From contig CM019214.1 of the NCBI GenBank assembly GCA_009741485.1, forward strand, positions 58,246,506 to 58,310,505: a stretch of 64,000 bases of DNA. Direction: 5' to 3'. Within the stretch, counting starts at the first letter, position 1. The number at the start of each line of letters is the position of its first letter. Both the position numbers and the translations under genes were made by a program. Positions 50,327 through 62,977 of the stretch are shown in pieces. A model generated the notes under the pieces. The model saw only the letters and a list, made by a program, of their open reading frames with translations. It did no database searches and had not been told where the DNA came from. Origin of the DNA: Malurus cyaneus samueli. Taxonomy: Eukaryota > Chordata > Aves > Passeriformes > Maluridae.

Positions 50327-53300
50327 CTGTACGTAGGGAAAGATGTAGCTACTTCACTGACTTCTTTCTGCGAACTAAGTACTTTCTCTTTTTTGACACA
50401 TGACTATTATCAGACTAGGTTTTAAAAAGTGAATCAGAAGATAAAAGACAATCTCATTTCCAGCACCACTGTTTGTGTGAAATAATTTATTTCCATATTT
50501 CTTTTCATATTCAAAAGTATCAAAGGAATGGGCACAAATGAAACAATTTCTAAAAACTAACAAGAAAAACCTATAAACAGTTTTTCTTTAAGCTAATAAA
50601 CCTCTGCCCAAGTTCTACTTGCAATTATTTCCACTGTATTAGAAATGAAACTTTTAGGTAAACTCTGACTGTGATAAAGAAATATGAAAATTTTTATCAA
50701 CAGTGTCTGTAGTGGCACTTGGGTAATTTTTATATTATCTTGTTGATGCTTTGGATGATAGTCTTATTAACTTGCTTTAAGTATTAATTTAGTTTGACAA
50801 ATAATATTGGTTAGACCACAGTATTTCTTGTTTCCTTAAACTGCTGCAAATGTAATTTGCCAACAAGGATGAAATAAGTAATATTAATTGGAAACCTATT
50901 TTGAAATAAAGAATATCCCAAAAAAATCATTGCTTCTGTTTGATTGATGCGCAGTGATCCAGGGAGTTTCAAGGTTGACTCAATTTTTTGTTAATAATTG
51001 ATGGGATTTTATTTACAAAAATGTAAAATGGAAAACGAGTACAGATATTTCCCATGAATACATATTACAACAAAGCATCTCTCGTGCATTGATCAGTAAT
51101 GAGTTATTATATGCACTCCAATCATAAATCCCAGTGGAAAGTTTAACTGATAGAAGTTCTATTCTTAGCCTGACTTAATAAGCTGGACTGATTTACTGAG
51201 TAAATTGAAAGATATTTCAGCTTTCTTGGGTGAATTTGTTCACTTCCACATACCCACTTCTATGCAAGTTTAAGAGCTAAACATCAAATCCACCACTGCT
51301 CATACACCTCAAATTCAAGAAACTCCTCAAAGACAACAGGTAAAACATTGGTTAAAGTACATTACTTTCATTAAGAGAGCAAGGATTTCAACATGCACTG
51401 AAATGGCATAAGCTCAAAGCTCAAATTTAATGTCTTTGATACACCAAACAAGAATATGTTAAAAGAAATTGAAATATCAATTATGATACTTTTAGTATTA
51501 TGCTCTTTTTGTCCTAAAGATATGCAGCAGAGCTTAACAGTGCAGAGAAGCACTACACTTCATCAGAAGAAAACAATTCAAGGGCAATATATTCTTCACA
51601 TCAGTATACCTCATGCAAGTGTACAAAGTATATCATTAGCTCCAAAATCTGAAAATCTTGCTTAGAACAGTAATGCTGCAGCACTCTTTTCTGAATACAA
51701 GGCACTTTGGACTTCTCACTACCTTGCTTACCATATTCCAAGAAAACTAACAGAATATAAAATTTTATTGCATTTAGTTTAGTTTTTGAAGGTGGAAAAT
51801 TTGACGTAAAGAGAATTCTACATTAATAGCTAAAAACAAAAATTAGGCTGAAATCTGCCACTGAATCCAAGAACATAAGGCAGTGGAGTACACCCTTTAC
51901 TAGCGTACACACTGGCAACTTAAGAAAAGCTTTCCCATTTCTCTTATTTTCCTACTGCTCTCCCTAACTTGTTCAGTTTAGCTTTGGAAAAGCCAGACCT
52001 TGGTAGATTAATTTTAGTCAAACTTTATTTCTATTATTTCTATATGGAATACAATTAGTACTTGTGTTCAAAAGTGCTCTTGACCAAACAAGTTTTCTTA
52101 TCACTAGCAGAAATGTGTCACTTAAGTGCAAATATTGAAATAACTTGCACTCTGTCAATGTAGGCCATTGGTATAAATATTTTCAAACTACAAATATGAA
52201 GCAACTCCTATTTGTTTGGTGATTTTTTTTCAAATGGGCTAAATTAAAAGCAAAGAGGCACTAAATATACGAACAAATACCTTGCAACTACTCAATGCAC
52301 TAGCACCGTAGAAGCAGAGATGAAGAAATATTGTTTGATTGTATGGTACAACCCCAGAGCTAGCAGATCTTAGAGTGCATCTTGTAGCAGTATCTGAGCT
52401 GAACCAGATTCTGAGCAACACCCTGTTCTGGATGGAAGATATGAGTGTGCAGTGCTTGAACCCCACACCACCACCTTTTCCCCAGATCTTTAAAAGTATG
52501 TAAACTGTATGGCTCTTTAATTTAAAAACATTTTATGAAGTTTGGATAGCCCATTACTTTAAGTTATCGCTGACCTGTCTCTCATTTAGCTTTAAGTAGT
52601 TAGGACATAATCTTTTCTAATGTATCTCTTTGGACTTTCAGTTATTAGAAAAATAATAAAAGTATACTGTATTTTGTATTACTACAGCTTTCCCAGAAAA
52701 CATTAGCTGGATATCCTTTGCAGACTTTCTGGTTGCTTAGTTCCTTCAACATGCACAATTTCACCAAAGCTTTATTACCAATGTGAGTGTAAAAGACTTC
52801 TATAATAAGTAATAGTCTCATTTTTAGACCACAGGACATTTTATAGTTTATTGGCACAGGTCAAAAATGCCCTTTTTATTAGGCTAAATCTGCAGTTACA
52901 GACTGAAGTAGGAGTAAAATGTTTTATACACTAGAGTTAAGTGGTTCTGTTGAATGTGCTAATGTGCTATAGGACTGATAAATGAGTAAGAAAGATGTGT
53001 TAGAAGAAAGATGCAACAAGATGTGGTTGGGAACAAGCAAAATTATCATTAGGTATAATTAATAAGGTTTCTGATATAAACAGAAAGAAAGAAGTAAGGT
53101 CCATGAAGGAAGATCAGAACACAAAATAAGAAATCAGGGTATAACTAGTAGTATCTGCTATCTAACTTCTAATATTAAAGATAAACCTTTTTTATTTGAT
53201 GGGAATTGGAATGTGGAAAAGGAAGAAATTAATTCCACTTCAGCATGCTTTCTGTCCCACAGGAAGCAACTATTCCAAGTAATATAATCCAATCTTAGAC

Positions 53301-55570
53301 TATAAGATTTATGTATTTTTGACCCCACTGAAACAAATCCAAGATTTTATAAGAGCAGATCTCACTACATAACAAGTTTTCAATAAAATGATCTCAGAGC
53401 AACTGCTGTTAGGTGGATAAACAGAGACTGGGTAAACTCAGCAGAGAGTAATTGGCTGTGTCCTGTTTTCAGTCAGCAGCTGGCAACAGAGAAAGAACAG
53501 ACTTAAAGCACCGGGGTAAGCTTGGAGACTGATTAGTCAGGAAGCTATTGCTAAAGGCAGCAAGAGTAGGAGCTATCCCGAGAGCTCTCTCACAGCAGTT
53601 TTCTCTGCCCTGTGAGACACAACTGGAAATCCCTTAATGCACTCTGCCCTTCATTTATTTTTGCTACTGGACATTTGAGAGCATTTAAGAATGTTACTTT
53701 TTTGAGTAGTTGCCTGATGATGGATCACACAGAATTAAAATGATTTTATATTTCTTAGAGAAAGGGGAAGACTACCATCTACAGTACAATTATAAAACTA
53801 GGGATTACCTGATAGCAAAGTACTTCTATTTGGTGCTGAATGGCCAAAATAGAGATTGCAACTACTCATGCATCAATCCTAAATTACTCTTCATGCTGAA
53901 ATTATGAACTCACCGTGCATTCCAGGAAGGCTGCATTACTTAAAGACACAGTACTGATCCATTTGCTTTTAATGCAGCTAGTTTAATGAAACATGGGTAG
54001 ACCCAAAAATACTATCACTGAGCTAGCAGTATAACACAAATTACACAAATACATTCTATAGGGAAAAAATGAGTACCAAAAATACTAGAATTTGGAAGAA
54101 TGACAGAGTTAGCTATTCAAATTAAATGTAACTTTTATATGCATGCAGGTAAGAGAATTGCTATTTTTTTCCCCTCAGAAGTACTTGTATCGTTCATTGC
54201 CTAGGACAGAATACCAACTTAAAGAGTGGCTATTCAAGCTATTGTTTTATCTGCAGTATTGAGTGCCCTGTTCTATTAACTTTATTATAAACAGAGACAG
54301 AGAACTAAAACATGAACAACTGTTATCAGGTCTCTCACCCTCAAGCACTTTAAAATGGAGGCCTGAACTCATTGACTATTAACAATTTATATAGGCTAAC
54401 TGCTGTGTTGAATGGGTATGTGCCTCTCTCTCACTACTACAAGGAGCCTAAACACCCTAAACAGTGCATCTATTTATCAGGCATTTTATCTCGTCAAGAG
54501 ATTCAGACTTCAGGTTGCACACCAGGAAGAATTTCTTTACTGAATGGGTGGCAAAGCTTTGATGTGGACTACCCAGGGAGGTGACAGAGTCACATGACAG
54601 TGTTCAAGAAAGGACTGGATGTGGCAATTAGTGCTGTTGTTTAGTTGACACAGTGGTGTTCTGTCAAAGGTTGAACTCAATGATCTTGCAGGTTTTTTCC
54701 ACCTTAATAATTCTATAAAAACCCAAATAACCCAAAGTCAAGGCTACTTCTCGCTCACCTCCACCAAAAAGAAACAAACAAAAAAGGGTTTAGGAGCAGA
54801 GGAAGTGACAGGGCAGGCTATCAGTTTGTAGCTTTTATTTTGATGTAGTTATCATTTAATGTTATCTTACTCTATAAATACTGACCATAATGTAACAAAG
54901 TCCTCCACAAGCTCCTCCCTCAGCCTAATTTGGCATTATGTTCATACGAGTTAATCAGCAGATTTGGAAGCATTAGATTGACTCAGACAGCTCTTGAGCT
55001 GATGATCGTCAGGTGAAACATTAGGCACCACAAAGTTTGCTTTCTCTTGGAGAAGATTGATCAAAGTAGATAGTTACATTTTAGAATACAGGAAGAAAGA
55101 AATATATTCAGTCTCTCTTCTCTGGTAATGACAGCAACAAAATGCACCTACTGAAATAAGAATATGTCCTCAGATAAATGCTTCTGTGCTTATGCACAGA
55201 AAACAAAGCACTTTTGGCAAGGAATTGAAAGACAGTGTTTGGGGATTAATCTCTTCTTTTGAAACTAAAGCAACATTTAAAAAAAGCACCAAATGCAATT
55301 ATGATTACAGTAAAAAAAAACAAAACCACAAAATGGCAACCTTATACAAAGCTATAAAAGCAGTGGAAGCCTTTATGTAATAATAGGTTTTATATTCTGA
55401 CCCTTTCTCTAGAGCCTAGAGAGAACAATGGGAAGATCATCACCTTTAAGACTTATTTCTCTGGTTAACATGTATCTGTAGTAACTCAAACAGCTGCCTT
55501 TCAGCTAAGTACACAACTCTGACAGGAATTTCTTCTGTTGTTAATAAATTTAGTTACTAAGCTAAAAGAC
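50327..55570 (-). other. Intron (about 5.2 kb)
   Basis: AT-rich non-coding DNA with one CR1 fragment (54505-54715, plus strand). A 43-base segment at 53473-53515 has very good plus-strand splice borders (GGCTGTGTCCTGTTTTCAG and GGG|GTAAGC) and may be an antisense RNA exon. I see no other minus-strand exon. Confidence 0.42.
54505..54715 (+). repeat. CR1 LINE 3'-end fragment, divergent
   Basis: Shows CACCAGGAAGAATTTCTTTAC, then CTACCCAGGGAGGTGACAGAG, TGTTCAAGAAAGGACTGGATG, GGTTGAACTCAATGATCTTGC and a decayed tail CCACCTTAATAATTCTATAA. This is the CR1 3'-end order of a subfamily different from the copies at 21.4 and 32.3 kb (it has the GTTGGACTCGATGATCTT type ending). More diverged, so probably an older insertion. 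Confidence 0.88.
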
Positions 55571-55740
55571 CTGTAAAACTTAGGTGCCAAAGTTAAACTG
55601 GGTAATGTAGGCTCCCACTCAGCTGTGTTTATCCCTGGTTCATCAAGATTTATTATTCCCTCAAGGAGAGGATTTAAACCATGTTTTCTGTATCCCTTGA
55701 AAGTTCCCTTCTCTTCATTAGGCCTTCTCACAGAGTGCCA
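55571..55740 (-). CDS. Probable coding exon of the minus-strand gene
   Basis: The acceptor is ACAATTGTTATTTGTAG. The 170 bases start in phase 0 and leave AG. One frame is open with convincing protein character: it starts WHSVRRPNEEKGTFKGYRKH, has a middle portion LDEPGINTAEWEPTLPSL and ends APKFY. The Pro/Glu/Trp content is unlike chance translations of this AT-rich region. The donor TTACAG|GTCTTT is weak outside the AG|GT core, so the 3' border needs confirmation. The leftover AG plus G of the exon at 50250-50326 gives Arg. Family not recognised. Confidence 0.48.
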
Positions 55741-56784
55741 CTACAAATAACAATTGTTAGTGAGTCTAGTGATTCAAATACTTATAATGGATGGGGATGG
55801 TTGATAATGATTCCTGCCACATTCTTGGACATAGTTCTGAAACTGCATAGCTCCATTAGGTGTAGTACACAGATAGCCAAATATCTTCTGAAACCTCCAA
55901 ACTGGGATGTGATATCCAAATTTGCTCCTGACCTAAAAGCTACCCTGCCTCAAGCACACAAAGTAGACTGTCTAGAGCTAATTCAAGTATTTTTATGTGC
56001 ACTGTATTATAATGCACCATGTACACTCATCTCTTTTCAAATACAAGGAAACAGGCTTAAAGTCTAAGAAAACAGATAAAAAGAAAAACCTTTGGAATAA
56101 TTATTTTCCTGTGCTGAAAATCTGCTGAGATTTCATTCCATTTCCCTGTTTATGACACTAAGTAGTCTCGATGTTATCTTTTCAATTTCTTATTTTATCG
56201 TTTTGCTATGCTACAAGGAGGGGAAAAAAAAAATCAAGAACTCCAAGTTTGGATAGTGTAGAATAAATTCACTCTTCGTTTTCCAAAACCCAGTCTTTAG
56301 CTTTTTCAAAACCTAGGGCAAATACTGTCCAGCTTGCAAGGTCAAGCTTCATTTCTCTAGTGTATGGAGTTAGGTAATATCAAGAGACAAAAAAGCATGA
56401 CAAAACTCTCTGTGAAAATAAAAAATTTCACCATTAAAAAAAAAAGTCTTGTTTTTAAGACATTGTGACAAAAAGACTATGCTATTAACAGTAGCAGTCT
56501 TTTAAAGAAAGGTATATAATAGTTATCCTCCAGGAAGTAAAATAATCCAGGAAATTGCATAGACCTCATGTAGTTTTTCTGTTTGGTTAAAACAATTTTG
56601 CTTTAAAAAGTTGTTGGCTTTTTTTTAAACCCAAAGATTACCATGCCAAGGACAAGAGCCAAACTTCTTCACAGTGCATGAAAATGAATAGATTGATTAG
56701 CCCAGTACCTTCCAAAATCCAAATATTCTTTCTTGAAATTACTTAAACTGCAGCTTCTCATCTTGGATCTGTAAACTGCCTCAC

Positions 56785-56850
56785 CATGAGAAAAGAGGAT
56801 TTGTAGACCAACCAGCTCTCACTATTCCAGATCATGCAGTGGAAGTCAGG
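56785..56850 (-). CDS. Weak candidate exon of the minus-strand gene
   Basis: A good donor (CTCATG|GTGAGG) closes a 66-base open segment (22 codons, phase 0 to 0; PDFHCMIWNSESWLVYK at its start). The acceptor (GGAAAGATCATAG) has almost no pyrimidine tract, and an in-frame TAG is part of it. The phase fits both neighbours, but the chain also works without this exon, because the exon at 58134-58226 ends and the exon at 55571-55740 begins in phase 0. Confidence 0.22.
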
Positions 56851-58133
56851 CTATGATCTTTCCTTGTGCCACTCAGGCAAGAGCTGCATTTGGCCCCTGC
56901 ATTTCCTTCCTTTACCACTCATGATCTCCACCTTTGAGCCAACAAATGGCCTCTCGAGGTTTCAGATTATTTTGCTGAGTGATTGATGCAGATATGGCCT
57001 TTAGGCATGTATGATGGAAATACACAAGGCTCATCTATTTTTTGAATGAAACAAAGAAGGTACTGGATTTATCATGCAGCTTACAGGCACAAGTGACAAT
57101 TCTGATTGAATTTAACTGCCAATTTCCCTTGAGAGTATTCAAAAACTTGAAAGTAAATCTTCCAAGTGCTTCCACCCAAAGAAAGGGAAGAAGCTGAAGA
57201 TACTCATGTTTTCTCTGCATCTATTTGCACCTTTGCAGAGCCTTGGCTTATAATGAAAAACAATCAGGCAGAAACATAACTTCAGTATTTCTTCTACACT
57301 GCATTTTTGTTCTGTTGCAGCAGCCACTTAGGAAAAAAAAAAAGAACCTAAATTCTCCCAAAGGAAGAAAAAAAGTCCCAGAACATTATGGGAACATATT
57401 CACTTACATGGTTAAAAAAGATTACTTAAGAAAAGTGCTCGAAGAATTTAATGAATAATCTTTTGTGCTTTCTCTAAATCTTTTGAATTAATGACTAAAC
57501 AATGTTGCATTAACCAAACATCACTCTAGTCACAAAACAGACTCAGGTTAGTAAGTGTCTCAGATTTTGTCCCCAGTGAAGTCTTTAACCAGAGAAAACT
57601 CATTTTTAACACCTAGCTGATGAAAATGTCCTAATATATCACTTGTGGTTTATGTGTGATTTTTTAAAGAAATACAACCCCTTTAAGAGAATATATATGT
57701 GTGTGTATCTATCTATCTTTAAAACTCACAATATAAAGACCTCTATAGCTGTTGTTCAACGAATCTGCTATTCAGATGAAATTTCTAAAAGCCTCCGAAA
57801 AATGAGGCAGAATACTACTTGTTCTTAACCTTCAGAAAACAGAAGTAAAAGAGACTGGTAAATTTATACCTAAAATTTTGTTTAACAAATGTGGAAGAGG
57901 CTTGAAAACTTCTCTGAGAAGTGATAGAATCTCTTTGCTATACATATGAACTTAGTAACTGACTTTGAATGGGAAAATCTGTGTGACTACACAATGAAAG
58001 AACAAATATGGGTAAATTGCTGATATTTTACAGCTCCCTTTGCAGATTTAAGATTTTCCACTGATAAATTTTCAGCTGACTGCTTTGACTATATAACTTG
58101 CCTGCTGTAGCTTTTGGAAATCTGGTTACCTAC

Positions 58134-58226
58134 CGAGGCGATTATGAAGCTGACATTTACTGTATGTGCAATTATGGAATATACAGTGTCACTGCTTTCA
58201 AATGTCACCTCTTTGCTACCGTTCTT
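58134..58226 (-). CDS. Probable coding exon of the minus-strand gene
   Basis: Strong donor CCTCG|GTAGGTAA. The frame runs 31 codons in phase 0: KNGSKEVTFESSDTVYSII then AHTVNVSFIIAS, an alternating polar/hydrophobic pattern like beta-strands. The acceptor used is TCTACAAGAG; the better-looking one two bases upstream (GACACTTTCTACAAG) would shift the phase. The incoming phase agrees with the exon at 59473-59561. It is tempting to think of an Ig-like beta-sandwich segment, but that is only an impression. Confidence 0.42.
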
Positions 58227-59472
58227 CTCTTGTAGAAAGTGTCCTTGCCTCCCTTGAGAGCACTTATCTTATTCAACTAATACCAATGAACACTGGCAAA
58301 ATATTTACAAAAGCAATTAGCTCTTCTGAGGGTCTAATTTGACATCTTCAAAGGTTCACAACTTTACAAATGAAATTGTCAAACCTCTGGAGAAAAAGCC
58401 CCATTATAAGGTCCACCTTATCTCAAGGTGGCACTTCAAATTTTTAGTCTGAAAAAGCCTGGGTTCTTTTTCTTGTCCATATTATGCTCAGATATAATGC
58501 TATATAAGACACAGGTAGAGTATATGTGTGCAATCTTAATCATCAGAGTTGGTAAGGGAAATCTCATAAGACTTCAATAAAATAGACATCGACATTTTTT
58601 GTAGGATTGCAATTCCTCCTCAGCTTTCTAAGTACAAGCTGTCAGTGTGTGTTTAGCTCATAATAAGGGAAAGTTAACTTTTTTTCAGTCTAGATTAGTA
58701 TTTTTACAGTAATAATATGCAATTACTACTAATTTGGAGTACCTTTTTTCTTTCTTGACAGAGTCTCCATCTATTTTTCAGCATTTGGCATTTAAAAATA
58801 AGTAAATCATTAAATAAATGAGTGTTTTATACCTTTCGTTATTTCATTCTTTATTTTAAAGAGTATTTTGTTAGAAAAAGTCTCAAAAAATCATTTCTCA
58901 TTTTTCATTCTAAACACTTCTTGCTGGCTGCCATCCCTTCTGACTTGGATACTTTCCTCATTCTAAGACTCAATTATGAGTGTGAGAGATTGCTAAAAAA
59001 CTGCATCAAAATGAATCTTTTTCCTAGATATTTTGGAATGAAAATTCTTCAGGGATATTCCTGTGATTTTATGTGTTTGCAACTGCGGCAATGCAGAAAT
59101 AATTCTAAAGAAAGAAATAAAAACGTGTAAATTCATTTTCCTTGTCTGGATATTATTTTTTTTCCACACATGCAAAATTGACTTTTATGGTCAGTTTATT
59201 TGAATTCTGCTTCTGCTCTAGGAAAAAAAAACAAACTATTATAAACAGTACAGATGCTTCTGGGGGAATTACTTCTGTTAGAATAAGCAGCAGTTTTACT
59301 TGACCTATGAAGTCAATATTGAAGTGAAGGTTTGGTCTTAAAATGGCAAAAGCTAAGAACCATTTTTTAATAGAAATCCTATTAAATGTTTTTATTTCAT
59401 AACAGTGCCTACAGTTATTCCATGTTTTCTGCTGAAAACTTGTCTACTGAGTAAAACTTCACAAAGCTTTAC

Positions 59473-59561
59473 AAAACTTTTCTCCACCAGAGGTACATAT
59501 GTCTTGTGGTCACACGGCTGAACACGCACTGTGCCTTCAAAGCAGTATCTACTATGAAGAA
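59473..59561 (-). CDS. Probable coding exon of the minus-strand gene
   Basis: Acceptor GGCCCCCTCTTGAGCATTAGCAG and donor AGTTTT|GTAAAG. The 89 bases take one base from the previous exon and end in phase 0. The translation contains LHSRYCFEGTVRVQPCDHK followed by TYVPLVEKSF, a beta-rich-looking segment with Cys and Arg-Val alternation. The phase fits both neighbouring exons. Family not recognised. Confidence 0.42.
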
Positions 59562-60259
59562 CTGCTAATGCTCAAGAGGGGGCCTTTACTACTAACATAT
59601 TTGGGGAAAAAAGGTTATCTTCATGGGTAGCTTCTTCACTGTTAGGTAATTCCTAATGTTCACTATGTACAGTTGAGGAAAAGACAGCAATACACACAGA
59701 CTTAGAGAAAAATTAGGCTGAAATGCCAATCATAGATTGCTGTCATACACAATGATGAAATAAAAATGACCTCTACGTAGTTACACTGTTGGTTTCAAGA
59801 ACTAAGATGAGCCTGTGCTCACTGTCAGCTCTGCTTGTCAAAAATAAGGTAGCAGAGACATTAATATGGATATCAGATGACAGTTCTATTACAAATACAA
59901 GATGAAAAGAACCCAATGAATGTGAAAAAAGGGTTTCCTTATGCTTAATTGGGACAGAATGACAATGCTACATAAGGGTTTTATTTAACAGACATCTTTA
60001 AAATGCTTCAGACTACCTGTGACATGAAAATTATTCTATTGTGTACAGATCTACCAAACAAACAGCTATAGCAACTACAACTATCTCTTACCATGGAAGT
60101 TTGATCTGAATATAAAAACAAGACCTTTTTGTCACCTTTAGAAATGCAGTCCACAGCGCAATTACTGATTGGGACAGAAAGATTTCTTTTAACCTCTGCA
60201 GTCTCAAAAAGAAATTTGTATTTTTTTACTTGCCTTTTTTATAGCTCTTCTTTACTCAC

Positions 60260-60337
60260 AGCATTCTGAATACGATCTGCTTGTAAAGATAAACACTTTC
60301 TGCGGCATTTGAGGTATGTGTATATATGCAATCAAAG
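60260..60337 (-). CDS. Possible coding exon of the minus-strand gene
   Basis: Strong donor AATGCT|GTGAGTAAAG. Upstream of it, all three frames are open for about 78 bases. The frame that fits the flanking phases reads LIAYIHIPQMPQKVFIFTSR and continues SYSEC, leaving one T. The acceptor TTTGAGATGCAG is poor, and a second one (AAATGCCGCAG) would give a 41-base exon in another phase. So the donor is credible and the rest is tentative. Confidence 0.32.
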
Positions 60338-62917
60338 CTGCATCTCAAATTTGTATTCATGCAATTCAGGTAGCATTAGATTGGCTAATGCTACTGCAAA
60401 TAAATGTGTAACCATAGCAGCAGAGAACTTGATGCAGGCTGCAAAACCTGACCAAAAACTTAGTGAATAATGCAGCTATCTGTGCTGCAGTAGGCTCTGC
60501 CCTGCCTTGGATATGCTGCTCCACATATTTGAACTTTAGTAGCTTGAAATAAACATACAAGCTGCAGGTATGCCTCGACTCTTATTGTAAATAATTGATA
60601 AAGGTGGATCAGCCACAGCTATTAGCTACCTGAAATGATCTTCTAATGTGCAAAATCTTGATCATTGAAAATTAAGTGGCTTCTTCTGCTCCCTAAATAA
60701 AATAATAGAGCTCCTCTGCTAGATGCTATTGAATCCTTAGTAGACCACTAAAATTATACCAGTACTCTGCTTGTGTCATACAGCGATCTGAATTGGAACT
60801 CCAGCAAAAAGCATAACCCACACTGTTTACTGCAGTCTCTGTTTTTTTGCAGTTAAAGCAAACTCTAACATTACCAGGTAATTTTGCACATAGATGTAAT
60901 TCAATTGGTAATTTAAAAATACAAAACACTCTGAATAGGAACAAAATATACCAATCGCATATACATCAACTAAAATCCAGTGTATATTATTTTCATTTGT
61001 AAGGCATGAAAATTTTTCCAAGATTTAGTAATTCCAAATGTATATTATTTCTGTTAGTTATAGAGCAGGACCTTTTCCCCACAAGAAATATTGTGACTTG
61101 ATGGGCCTTGTCACAAGCATTAAAAATACAACTGGTAATTCTGATCACAAAAATAGAGCAGATTTGAACTTGACAAAACCTACACATCATGTTAGAAAGA
61201 GGCAATCTGTTCAATAACAGAAGAATGCAGTAAGATTGAAAATAACACACATTCAACGACTGTGGGATGTAGCATGAGAACCAGTACTCCTTTTTAATCA
61301 GAAGTATCAGCTGAACATTTCCAGAGCTTTCAGGGGAGCTCAACAGATCACGAAGAGAAAAATGGCCCATGCAATAGCTAGCATCCCACTAAATTTATTA
61401 TTCCACCTTTTTTTTTTTTTTCCTTAACCTGTCTATTTAGTTAAAGCAAACAATTTCAGTTCTCAGTTCTAGAGCTAAGCAGCATTGGCTTGCTCTTCTA
61501 TATTCCGTTGTTTTACAGGGTTTGGCTAAGCCTGAAAAGCAAATGCTGGTTTGATACCATTGTACTGAGGGTGACATTGGCAATATCCATCCGATGTTCA
61601 AATCATTTCATGGTTTACACTAAAATTCTTCAGCATTAAAATTTTGGTGGGTGTGAGTGTTAGTTTGTTTTTGTTCATTGTTTGTTTTAATCTGAAACAT
61701 GGCCATAATGTTCAACCAAAAGCAGTTAGTCTGAACACTGGAAACTACAGTCTGTCCACAGACAGCTACCTAGATAGAATCTGCTGATAAGAAGCAGTAT
61801 TTAACATGATTGCTCTTCAAGCAGAAACACTTACAAGATAAATTCAGATGTGCTCTAGTCATCACTCAAATATCAATATGTTATGTGCTTGACAAGTACT
61901 TGCCAAATACAGTTGATTTCTCCTTCATCCAATTTCTCTAATTATGTTTAAACTGTCCTTCCAGCTCTACTGGTTCAATTTTGTGTTTATAATGTCAATT
62001 CAACGGGTTTAAGGTTTTTTTTTTTTGCTACAGTCACTTAGAGAAATAAACACATAAACATGAGGTATAATTAACATAATTAATTTTATGACATCTGCTT
62101 TATAAAACCCACAGTGCATTTAAATATAAAAAATAGTGTGTTCTGCTTTAAAAACTAAGAAAGATTCCCCCCCTCCCCAATTAAAATTTCTCTTTAACAG
62201 AGGCACTACAGACATAAACTTTTTCCTGCAACCACTAGTCATGAGCAACTGAGTCACTCTGGACACCTCAAGCTTGATTAACACACAGCTAACAGAGTAA
62301 TATTCTGTAGACTGTCTATCTAATGAAGCTAACAGACACCCACATCTGCACTGTCACTTTCCTCGTATGAACAAATCCTACTGATTGCAGTGAGATAGTT
62401 CAGCAGTTTATAAATAAATATTTACTATAACTTTGTTGATACAACATCCCTTTTGAATTACACTGGTAAACAATAGTTTAAACTACTCCAGTTATAGCAT
62501 CAAGAAAACCAGAACAAAGAAACTCAGAATGAATGCCAAAACTTCTCTGGTTTGGTATAATAAGCACTCAGTAACACTTCAAACATTATGCAATCTCTGC
62601 TTTCTATTACAGTTCCATAATCCCTAAAAACTAGCATAATAATTTTCAAGGATTTAAAAAGTACTACAATTTGAAAACATAATCAAAATTTAAATAAATA
62701 AAAATCCCATAAAAGATAGAAGAGCTTTGCAGAGTAATGAATAAGTATAGTTTCAGGATGTAATAAGCAGATGATTCTTAAAAAGCAAGTTCCAATATGG
62801 TTAAGTACTCCACTAATGAACAAAACTGAAAAAATAATCAGAGCAGTCTTGAAAGCACAGATCAACTACATAAGCTAGGCTAAGAAGTGCATGCAATCCA
62901 TGAATATGGTTCATTAC
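60338..62917 (-). other. Intron (about 2.6 kb)
   Basis: AT-rich non-coding DNA. A strong minus-strand acceptor (CAGCATTTGCTTTTCAG, near 61524) leads into an open frame (LAKPCKTTEYRRASQCC) without a usable donor. A long minus-strand frame at 60993-61370 has no known features. T-run at 61409-61421. I call no gene here. Confidence 0.4.
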
Positions 62918-62977
62918 CATGGTTACAAGCTTTCAGCACAGGCCGCTGTGTGGTTGGACTGAGATTTTGTTGTATGT
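62918..62977 (-). CDS. Coding exon of the minus-strand gene, most upstream one seen
   Basis: The acceptor is very good (TGTTTCTTTGCTTTTGCAG). Two donors are possible: CCATG|GTAATG (used here, 60 bases) and AAGCTT|GTAACC (51 bases, ending at 62927). Both leave one base and so keep the same phase. The translation is IQQNLSPTTQRPVLKACNH after a split first codon. The local sequence is clearly less AT-rich than its flanks. Family not recognised. The gene must continue upstream, beyond 64000, because no start codon context is seen here. Confidence 0.52.

Noticed and set aside
55681..56067. 128-codon plus-strand open frame
   Set aside because: It overlaps the better-supported minus-strand exon at 55571-55740 and has no recognised feature.
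56295..56364. Minus-strand open segment reading EMKLDLASWTVFALGFEKAK with an acceptor CCATACACTAG
   Set aside because: Protein-like, but no donor fits. Its phase disagrees with both the 58.2 kb and the 55.6 kb exons unless a poor GTTTTG donor is used.
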